Source: Ignavibacteriota bacterium
GTDB taxonomy: Bacteria > Bacteroidota > Ignavibacteria > Ignavibacteriales > Ignavibacteriaceae
Direction of reading: 5' to 3'
DNA: 64,000 bases
NCBI GenBank assembly: GCA_013285405.1
Contig: CP053446.1
Coordinates: forward strand, 3,581,001 to 3,645,000
Shown: positions 58,601 to 64,000 of the stretch, piece by piece
How positions within the stretch are numbered: position 1 is the stretch's first letter
How the letters are laid out: the number at the start of each line of letters is the position of its first letter
Notes under the pieces: generated by a model
Seen by the model: the letters and a program-made list of their open reading frames with translations, nothing else
Databases searched by the model: none
Told to the model about the DNA's origin: nothing
Program-made: the position numbers and the translations under genes

Positions 58601-58947
58601 CCTGTACCATAAAGTGTAGTAACAGGCCAATCTGTAGCATTGGAAGAACAAAATACTTTGTTATTATTTGAAGGATGAACATCAACACTCAACTCAGATT
58701 GAGTGGTATTTGTACCTGGTTTCGGTCTGAAGTTTGGTCCTACAGTAATGATTGATGTGAAATCATAAATCATATCCACAGGGGGAACTGGTCTCCAGTT
58801 ACTTTGCTGATTATTTTCTTTTTGGGTAACAGTTTCCATCCTGACAATTGACCAAATTTTTTCATTGTCAGATGTATCCTGCGCTACCGAAGTTTTGCAT
58901 AACAATAAAATAACAGAAATTATTGTGATGCAGATTCCACTCTTCAT
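55627..58947 (-). CDS. Secreted sialidase-like BNR protein with cassette B and T9SS tail (paralogue)
   Basis: 1106 residues. Signal peptide ~1-22. Residues ~60-510 form a sialidase-type propeller with turns TTNGGTNW, STNNGANW, STNFGVNW, STNGGTTW, STNGGANW and SENGGVSF, and phrases such as YITWAQRG and QLMLVFYDSR close to sialidase/exo-hydrolase relatives; activity is uncertain. A fibronectin type III domain (~515-590, VSAAAINGSQINVSFTP) is absent from the 24283 paralogue. From ~591 cassette B is nearly identical in DNA to 24293-25829, with SLPPVPPAGAFDARL and the Por tail. GAGGG precedes the ATG. So the passengers have diverged while the tails remained alike. Confidence 0.84.
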   Translation of the reverse strand: MKSGICITIISVILLLCKTSVAQDTSDNEKIWSIVRMETVTQKENNQQSNWRPVPPVDMIYDFTSIITVGPNFRPKPGTNTTQSELSVDVHPSNNNKVFCSSNATDWPVTTLYGTGVYWTTNGGTNWTGYDNPPFGSNSGDPVSVIGSDGRLYENYINNAYGQSVAVSTNNGANWTTHTVAPNPGQLADKNHYMVDKKSGSPYLNRSYCVWTDFGGASDGEVNLRYSTNFGVNWSSSINISGTLTPLGSAFAQGANVQTGPNGEVYVTYAIYDANWTDGEDAIGFSKSTNGGTTWTHLRAYQNVNFGIRGYLSSKNDIRVSSFPSMSVDRSGGPNNGYIYITWAQRGVSPAGSDPDIVLIRSTNGGANWSVPIRVNNDPLNNGKDQYYPWCTVDQATGQLMLVFYDSRAVVNSQAEVFMARSENGGVSFENFKVSNQAHTPSPIPGLAGGYAGDYIGVAAYNNVAYPFWADNRTGNYQGWMSKVTFSEPVADPTNVSAAAINGSQINVSFTPNSNSNNVVIVSNLTGSFTTPSGPPPAIGQAFAGGTLIYNGITSPVNHTGLIQLTTYYYKAFSYDGSNYSTGIVTNATTLSALDFGVNILVFDNCMNQVPLEFGTAPGATDCYDVGLDVSAPPPPPAGAFDGRFLSCSEHWFTDIRATNTSSERIWSLLYTPASDCSPASISWNPAQLPAAGYFHLVDPINGNMVNVNMRTTNHYTDVIGLGHLQIKYNYQICNNYNIINGWNLLSLPIDVINHNYLSLFPTAISGTLYGYAGSYYTTENILNGMGYWLKFPSTQISQVCGTDRTESILSLNTGWNIIGGPNCNVPLSSVSDPGGIIVPGTLYGYTGSYVNASSIDITKGYWIKASGPGTITISCINVVMKENDELEKITENTKEFSQIEITDRENNTQRLYFNGKLTGGIGSESYSLPPVPPAGAFDARLEDDYRLTENEEAEIKIQAREYPVRIKITNLKNGVEYRLVEIVNGEEAGSHRVIDGEEIIINNESVNKLKIEKEGEIPEAYSLEQNYPNPFNPSTTIKFDLPEASEVTLTIYNTLGQKVDEIVNTTLEAGRYSYQWKATDIASGIYIYELRANKFISFKKMILIK
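55637..57173 (-). repeat. Cassette B, copy 2 (1.54 kb)
   Basis: Direct repeat partner of 24293-25829. Recombination between the two would delete or duplicate about 31.3 kb. Confidence 0.85.
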
Positions 58948-59261
58948 ATCTCGCCCTCAGCATATAGGTTAATTAATACTCTACAATTAATAAGATAGCA
59001 GTAAAGAGCATTATTAGAGAATAACATTGCATTTGTTATAATGAATGCTACACTCCCTTTACAGAAAAAAAAATTATTTTTGCACAGCATTTGTTTGGCT
59101 CAGTATTCATACGCTAATACTGAAACTCCTTAAATAATTCCAGGAAGGCGGAAATTTTTCTTACCTGGAATTGAAATACATTAATATTTTCAGATAAAAA
59201 AAACTATCACAACTATCGATATCGGATGAATGCTAAATCACCGTATTATCTTTTAAAACAA
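58948..59261. other. Intergenic region before the second sialidase-like gene
   Basis: No gene is supported. A perfect 9-bp inverted repeat AATTCCAGG/CCTGGAATT (59136-59144 and 59164-59172) and a 7-bp one CAGTATT/AATACTG (59101-59107 and 59116-59122) lie upstream of the 58947 start, in transcription order before a CTGTAAAG/CTTTACTG imperfect pair (around 59050 and 58999). Likely promoter and 5' RNA structure. Confidence 0.4.
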
Positions 59262-59292
59262 AAAAGCCCTGCAATTTTGCCGCAGGGCTTTT
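59262..59292 (-). terminator. Strong hairpin terminator
   Basis: Perfect 11-bp arms AAAAGCCCTGC (59262-59272) and GCAGGGCTTTT (59282-59292), 9-nt loop, 12 nt past the stop at 59305. Confidence 0.85.
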
Positions 59293-59304
59293 AATTTTAT
59301 CAAA

Positions 59305-60399
59305 TTACTTTAAGAGTACCATTTCCTTGACATTTATAAAATCACCGGCTGTCATTCTGTATATATACATTCCTGATGTTACTTTCATACCAGCATTGTT
59401 AGTTCCATTCCACTCAACTGAATATTTTCCGGGCTGAACCTGAGATGCAAATAATGATTTTACTTCTTTACCAAGCATATCATAAACTACAATAGATACA
59501 TCACTTGCTTTCGGAACCTGGAATTGAATAGTAGTTGATGGGTTAAATGGATTCGGATAATTCTGGGATAATCCAAAATCACTTGGAGTCATATCAACTT
59601 CAACCATAACTTCAGGTGAATAGTTTGCTGATCCATCAAAATCAATTTGTCTCAATCTGTACGTGTATGTTCCGTTAGAAACATTTTCATCAAGAAATGA
59701 ATATGATTTTGGTTCTGTTGTTGTTCCAAATCCAGGAACATAACCTATTTTTTGCCAGCTTTGCTGAGCAGTTGATCTTTCAATTTCAAATCCCTGATTA
59801 TTTAACTCAGTAGCAGTTGACCAGTTTAACATAACACCATCCTGTATAACATTACCGGTAAACGATGTAAGTTCAACTGGAATGTTAACATAAGTTATGG
59901 TTAGCTTTGCTTTTGTACCGAAAGAAGTATAACTAGCAGGAATAACTGCTACTCCACTTCCAAAAAAAGGACCGAGATTCAATAACGTCCCTGTGATATT
60001 ATCTACAATCGTCATTGATTGATCAGGTGGAAGATTATAAGTTATATTAATAGCTGAAACACCAGGTGTGGTTACCTGCCACCAAAGCATATGTTCCAGA
60101 GAACCGGAGTACGGAAATACAGTTGCATTTCTGAAATCATACCAGACTGATAAAGCAGGGCATCCGTAAGGTGATAAATCAAATCTGATATCAAAAACTC
60201 CCGGCGGAGGAAATGGTGGAAGATCACTTTCACCTAATGATGGATCGATACAGTTAGTTGCAGTAGGGTCCAAACCAATACGAAGCTCATATACGTTTGT
60301 TCCATCAGTACATGAGAATGGAATGGTAACGGTAGCTTGACCGAAATTTAAAGTTGAATAAAATATTACTAAAAACAAAATTGAAAAGAGTTTGTGCAT
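59305..60399 (-). CDS. Secreted LPP-motif protein with T9SS tail
   Basis: 364 residues. Signal peptide ~1-21. Residues ~22-175 are a small beta-rich domain: GLDPTATNCIDPSLGESDLPPFPPPGVFDIRF, then LWWQVTTPGVSAINITYNLP and VDNITGTLLNLGPF; the same domain occurs twice in the next gene (60693) and once at 19161. Residues ~178-270 (VELTSFTGNV...WSTATELNNQGFEIERS) are the fibronectin-like linker common before Por tails in this group. The tail (NYPNPFNPSTTIQFQVP...KEMVLLK) differs from the homogenised tails. GGAGAGG precedes the ATG. Function unknown; the tight similarity to 60693 suggests a duplicated surface-layer or adhesin family. Confidence 0.83.
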   Translation of the reverse strand: MHKLFSILFLVIFYSTLNFGQATVTIPFSCTDGTNVYELRIGLDPTATNCIDPSLGESDLPPFPPPGVFDIRFDLSPYGCPALSVWYDFRNATVFPYSGSLEHMLWWQVTTPGVSAINITYNLPPDQSMTIVDNITGTLLNLGPFFGSGVAVIPASYTSFGTKAKLTITYVNIPVELTSFTGNVIQDGVMLNWSTATELNNQGFEIERSTAQQSWQKIGYVPGFGTTTEPKSYSFLDENVSNGTYTYRLRQIDFDGSANYSPEVMVEVDMTPSDFGLSQNYPNPFNPSTTIQFQVPKASDVSIVVYDMLGKEVKSLFASQVQPGKYSVEWNGTNNAGMKVTSGMYIYRMTAGDFINVKEMVLLK

Positions 60400-60463
60400 T
60401 ACATGCCTCTCCGTTTGGTGAATAATTATTAGTTAATTAAAGTTACTATCTAATATTAGCCTC

Positions 60464-60521
60464 TTTTAATCTCATAATCAAGATAACTTATTAATGAATC
60501 TTTTAATTTATGAGATTAAAA
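60464..60521. promoter_or_regulatory. Perfect 14-bp inverted repeat upstream of the 59305 gene
   Basis: TTTTAATCTCATAA (60464-60477) and TTATGAGATTAAAA (60508-60521), 30-nt spacer, 65 nt before the ATG at 60399. On the minus strand it would form a hairpin in the leader RNA or present two half-sites to a regulator. No T-run follows. Confidence 0.5.
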
Positions 60522-60654
60522 CAAACTATACTTTTTCTATTTACAAACTTTTTGAAAAAACATTTCCTAAACACTATTAAAAAATTCATCGGCAAATTAA
60601 CAAATTTTTTAAATAATTTCCTTCTGATTTAATTTTTCTGATGATTGAATAAAT

Positions 60655-60678
60655 GAGCCCCGTAATTAAACGAGGCTC
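60655..60678 (-). terminator. Hairpin terminator
   Basis: Arms GAGCCCCG (60655-60662) and CGAGGCTC (60671-60678), one G-U pair on the minus-strand RNA, 14 nt past the stop at 60693. Confidence 0.7.
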
Positions 60679-60692
60679 TCCATTAAATCAAA

Positions 60693-63600
60693 TTATTTTA
60701 CATAAGTCATCTTTTTGGACTGAACAAATTCACCGGCAACCATTCTGTAAATGTAACTGCCTGAACTCATCTGCTGTCCTGTATTGCTCAAACCATCCCA
60801 ATTAACTGTATAATTTCCTCTTAATACCTGACCTGTGAATAAGGTCCTAACTTCCTGACCTAGCATATCATATATCTTAATTGTAACATCACTGGTTTGT
60901 GGTACCTGGAATTTAACTGTTGTGTTCGGGTTAAACGGATTCGGATAGTTCTGATAGAGTATATAATCCAGTGGTAATGGTGGAGCCTGGTGGATTATAT
61001 TTACTTCGATGTTCATTACTCTCTGAACGTTCATATCTACCAATATCAGTTTATCGAGTGTAAGATCGTTGTAGTTAGAAATAGTGAAAGGCATATCAGC
61101 CATAAAGTGTAATCCTGGCTCGATATATCTTTGTCCTAACCTGTCATACATTAACGTTCTTAGTATATCTTCAACCTGCAGGTAATATCCTTGACCCAAA
61201 TCTGTATTGATAGCAAGATTTCCTACATTGTCAACTACACTTCCGAATTCCATCTGAGCGCCTCGGATTCCAACCTGTGAATCCAGGTAGACAGTAATTC
61301 CATCAGGAGTTATATAGACATTAAGTGTAGCTTCTGCTTGACCCTCCACCTTTGGAAGTATTGCGTATGAGCAAGGACCAACTGGAGTTCCATCCGGGAA
61401 AAATCCGGTAAGGATGATGTTCTGGATTAATGACAGATCCTGAACGTTTACAAAACCATCCGGATCGGGAAGTGCATTACCTGGAACCCAAGGAGCTATG
61501 TCTGCTCTTGCAAACTCTGCAGCATTCAATGAGTCACGACCAACGATATGGTCAACAACCATAATCAGATCGAGAATGTCAAGGCATCCATCACCGTTTA
61601 CATCACCAAGTGATGATACTCTGTTCTTTGCTAATACAACCAGTTCATTTTCTGAAGGTGTTATATCAACCGGAAATCCTTCAAAAGTACTAGCTTCTGC
61701 ATTCTGAATTAAGAAAGATGATTTTACACTATCCTGTAATGCAGGTAAATCTGCTACACGATATTTTACATGTAACAAATCTGTGTAACTTCCAGGAAGC
61801 AATCCATTATTCTGATTCAGATTATACAATAGTACATAAACCACATCTTCAGATGCACCATTACCCTGAATTGGTCCACGGAATACGTTATAGTCCAGGA
61901 TCCAATCTGCTGATGCAACATCTGGACCTTTTTCGATTGCCTGGAATGTTAGGATTGTGTTATCATCAATTGCCTGGTTGGTGTACAATCTAAATTGCAA
62001 TGATTGTATTTTTGAAGTTGTTGCCATGAGCTGCATTTTATCCATATAGAAATTATCTTCCAGCCTTAGCACAGTATCCTGCTCAAAGACTAATCCAAAA
62101 ACCGGTGGAGGAACAATTGAGTTACCGGTTAAAGCAACACTATGTGGTGAACCAGCAGCATTATCAGTAAATACCAATGTGCCAGTATATGTTCCAATTA
62201 CCATTGGTGCTGAAAATGTAACAGTAAATACTTGGTTACCACCTGGTACTATTGTAGCAGTTGTTGGAGTAACTGAATATTCTGTTGCAGCAATTGCAGC
62301 ACTTGATATATTAAGGTTAGCAGTACCTGTGTTGCTAACAGTAACATTCAAATTTCTGGTTGTACCCTGATTAACATTACCAAAATTCAATGATGCAGGT
62401 GTAACGTTGAATATTGGTTCTAAAATTGGTCCTGTGGCATACACTATATTCATATAAGCTTTTGTACCGAATGCAGTATAAGAACCTGGAATAACTGCAA
62501 CACCACTTCCTGTGAAAGGACCTAAGTTTAGTAATGTACCGGTTATATTATCAACAATTGTCATTGTTGCATTGGGGTGCAAATTATAAGTCAAATTAAT
62601 TGGCACTCCTGCTGCACTTACCTGCCACCATAATGTATGTTGTATTGTTCCATTGAATGTATTCGGGTCAGCAGCAAAACGATAATCTCTAAGTGATGAC
62701 AACGTTGGACATGTTGGTGAGAGATCAAATCTTATATCAAATACACCTGGAGGTGGAAATGGTGGAAGATCACTTTCACCAAGTGCAGGATCGATACAAT
62801 CTGTTGCAGACGGATCCAATCCATTCCAAAGTGAAATTGTTGTAGTTCCGTCAGTACCAGAAAATGAGTTTTCAAGGTCAACTAATCCTGGAGGTGTTCC
62901 ATCACCTGACAATGCATAAACGGAAGGTGAACCAGTTGCATTGTGTGTGAATGTTAAGTTAGCAGTATATGCACCAACTGCTGCTGGTGTAAATGTTACA
63001 TCAAATACCTGATTTGCACCCGGTGCAACGTTAATCGGGAATGCATTCGGTGTGAATGTAAACTGCCCATCTGAAGAAACAATATTAGAAATTACAAGTG
63101 GAGCAGTTCCAGTGTTTGTAACAGTTGCCTGTAACATAGAACTTGAACCAACTTCTACGTTACCAAAGCTTAAGCTTGGTGGTGCAATTCCGAATCCCGG
63201 CTCTGCCACGCCACCTATATTGGTATAAGTCATATTCAAATACGCCTTAGTACCGAAAGCAGTATATGAAGCCGGTATTACAGCAACTCCACTGCCAGTA
63301 AATGGTCCAAGATTTAGTAAGGTACCTGTAATGTTATCAACTATTGTAAATGACGCACCAGTTGGTAAATTATAAGTCAAATTAATAGCTGATGCACCTG
63401 GTGTAGTTACCTGCCACCACAACGTATGTTGTTTGGTTCCTGTAAACGGAAATCCAACAACTGGACGGTAATCCCTTAACGATGATAAGGTTGGACAAGC
63501 TGGTGACAGATCAAATCTAATGTCAAATACACCAGGAGGAGGGAATGGTGGGAGATCACTTTCACCAAGAGCAGGATCGAGACAATCAGTTGCAGCAAGG

Positions 63601-63731
63601 TCCAAACCTGCCCAAATTGAGATCGTCGTTGATCCATCTGTTCCTGTGAACGGGATGTCCACCGCTGCCTGCCCGAAAGCCATAGTGACATACAGCAGCA
63701 CGAACGAAAAGATTGAAAGAAGTTTACGCAT
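60693..63731 (-). CDS. Secreted protein with two LPP domains, HYDIN-like domains, cohesin-like and dockerin-like parts, T9SS tail
   Basis: 1012 residues from the ATG at 63731, which has AAGGGTG upstream and gives an immediate signal peptide (MRKLLSIFSFVLLYVTMAFGQ). Two LPP domains (~22-170 and ~280-430; ESDLPPFPPPGVFDIRFDL in each) alternate with two ASPM-SPD-2-Hydin-like domains (PSLSFGNVEVGSS...VNVAPGANQVFDVTFTPA and PASLNFGNVNQGTT...VPGGNQVFTVTFS). Then come a cohesin-like domain (~545-700), a dockerin-like calcium pair (GDVNGDGCLDILDL and PDGFVNVQDLSLIQN, ~705-765), a second cohesin-like domain (~790-905) and the Por tail. It is the only protein here holding both cohesin-like and dockerin-like parts, so it could be a partner for the dockerin-tailed enzymes; that is an inference from fold resemblance only. 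Confidence 0.83.
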   Translation of the reverse strand: MRKLLSIFSFVLLYVTMAFGQAAVDIPFTGTDGSTTISIWAGLDLAATDCLDPALGESDLPPFPPPGVFDIRFDLSPACPTLSSLRDYRPVVGFPFTGTKQHTLWWQVTTPGASAINLTYNLPTGASFTIVDNITGTLLNLGPFTGSGVAVIPASYTAFGTKAYLNMTYTNIGGVAEPGFGIAPPSLSFGNVEVGSSSMLQATVTNTGTAPLVISNIVSSDGQFTFTPNAFPINVAPGANQVFDVTFTPAAVGAYTANLTFTHNATGSPSVYALSGDGTPPGLVDLENSFSGTDGTTTISLWNGLDPSATDCIDPALGESDLPPFPPPGVFDIRFDLSPTCPTLSSLRDYRFAADPNTFNGTIQHTLWWQVSAAGVPINLTYNLHPNATMTIVDNITGTLLNLGPFTGSGVAVIPGSYTAFGTKAYMNIVYATGPILEPIFNVTPASLNFGNVNQGTTRNLNVTVSNTGTANLNISSAAIAATEYSVTPTTATIVPGGNQVFTVTFSAPMVIGTYTGTLVFTDNAAGSPHSVALTGNSIVPPPVFGLVFEQDTVLRLEDNFYMDKMQLMATTSKIQSLQFRLYTNQAIDDNTILTFQAIEKGPDVASADWILDYNVFRGPIQGNGASEDVVYVLLYNLNQNNGLLPGSYTDLLHVKYRVADLPALQDSVKSSFLIQNAEASTFEGFPVDITPSENELVVLAKNRVSSLGDVNGDGCLDILDLIMVVDHIVGRDSLNAAEFARADIAPWVPGNALPDPDGFVNVQDLSLIQNIILTGFFPDGTPVGPCSYAILPKVEGQAEATLNVYITPDGITVYLDSQVGIRGAQMEFGSVVDNVGNLAINTDLGQGYYLQVEDILRTLMYDRLGQRYIEPGLHFMADMPFTISNYNDLTLDKLILVDMNVQRVMNIEVNIIHQAPPLPLDYILYQNYPNPFNPNTTVKFQVPQTSDVTIKIYDMLGQEVRTLFTGQVLRGNYTVNWDGLSNTGQQMSSGSYIYRMVAGEFVQSKKMTYVK

Positions 63732-63805
63732 AACGCACCCTTTTAATTTATGAGAGATATGTGAATTAAAGATCATTTGCCCTACAAACTAATTTACTAT
63801 AAACT

Positions 63806-63829
63806 CCCGTCCCAAACAATCGGGACGGG
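63806..63829 (-). terminator. Hairpin terminator
   Basis: Perfect arms CCCGTCCC (63806-63813) and GGGACGGG (63822-63829), 8-nt loop, 18 nt past the stop at 63848. Confidence 0.75.
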
Positions 63830-63847
63830 TTGAAAGTTTTTTATTTG

Positions 63848-64000
63848 TTACTTCAGGAGTAACATCTTTTTAACTGATACAAAATTATCCGTTCTCAGTT
63901 CATAGATATACATTCCTGTTGCCACTCCACTTGCATTCCAGTTGTACTGATATTTTCCGGCTTGCAGTGATGTGTTTACAAGTTCTGCTACCTTTTCTCC
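63848..64000 (-). CDS. C-terminal end of another T9SS-tailed protein (partial)
   Basis: The last 50 residues of a homogenised Por tail (GEKVAELVNTSLQAGKYQ, ATGMYIYELRTDNFVSVKKMLLLK) are visible; the gene continues past the right edge, so the repeat family extends beyond this window. The passenger is unknown. Confidence 0.85.
   Translation of the reverse strand, partial: GEKVAELVNTSLQAGKYQYNWNASGVATGMYIYELRTDNFVSVKKMLLLK

Noticed and set aside
58995..59060. Possible fourth leader element before the 58947 gene
   Set aside because: GGGAG is followed by a short frame and a CTTTAC-like stretch, but the start would be ATT, the spacing differs and the hairpin arms are imperfect and in the opposite order.
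541..63776. Many open frames of 60-150 codons on the plus strand, opposite the cassettes
   Set aside because: They recur because the cassette sequence recurs, lack ribosome sites and signal peptides, and lie wholly opposite well-supported minus-strand genes.
63732..63776. Upstream start for the 60693 gene
   Set aside because: The ATG at 63731 has a ribosome site and begins directly with a signal peptide.
541..64000. CRISPR array or satellite repeats
   Set aside because: The repeats are long protein-coding cassettes separated by kilobases, without short direct repeats and uniform spacers.

Overview
The window is AT-rich and is filled almost entirely by genes on the minus strand for large exported proteins. 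Nearly every complete protein starts with a signal peptide, and most end in the type IX secretion (Por) type-A sorting domain, recognised by NYPNPFNPST and a terminal KKMxLxK. This tail style, together with strong Shine-Dalgarno sequences (GGAGG-like) before many starts, points to an Ignavibacteria-like member of the Bacteroidota/Chlorobi group rather than a classical Bacteroidete, where such sites are usually weak. This is an inference; no rRNA, tRNA or housekeeping gene is present to confirm it. I see no T9SS machinery gene, CRISPR array or transposase.

Layout, in coordinate order (transcription runs right to left). 1-274: start of a reprolysin-like metalloprotease. 541-9747: NHL-like propeller protein, frameshifted M28 peptidase, large LamG-like protein. 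9891-19158: four consecutive genes (BNR propeller, S8 subtilase, M14 carboxypeptidase, endonuclease/exonuclease/phosphatase-type nuclease) that lack the Por tail and instead share a ~180-residue tail ending in a dockerin-like calcium-loop pair. 19161-24282: a small LPP-motif protein and a ~2.1 kb tandem duplication of two genes, one copy broken. 24283-35014: sialidase-like and Ycf48-like propellers, a C25 (gingipain-like) peptidase and an adhesin-like protein. 35200-50228: three kelch-repeat paralogues and an Ig-repeat protein. 50556-63731: a beta-helix protein, a second sialidase-like protein and two LPP-motif/dockerin proteins. 63848-64000: C-terminus of another gene.

The proteins are built from unlike N-terminal passengers joined to a few nearly identical C-terminal cassettes. 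Cassette A (~370 residues: two GWN...YWxK repeats, an LPPxPPxGxFDxRF domain, Por tail) is carried by nine genes and its end by two more. Cassette B (1.54 kb) is carried by two genes 31 kb apart. Cassette C (dockerin-like) is carried by four neighbours. Patchwork similarity among copies suggests ongoing gene conversion.

The most unusual signal is a repeated leader element in front of all three kelch paralogues: GGAGG, 4 nt, an 11-codon ORF ending in LIxPx-stop, then within 0-2 nt a hairpin with arms GCTTTACAG/CTGTAAAGC. I know no described element of this form. Probable products are extracellular hydrolases and surface adhesins for polymer degradation or attachment; substrates cannot be read from the sequence.
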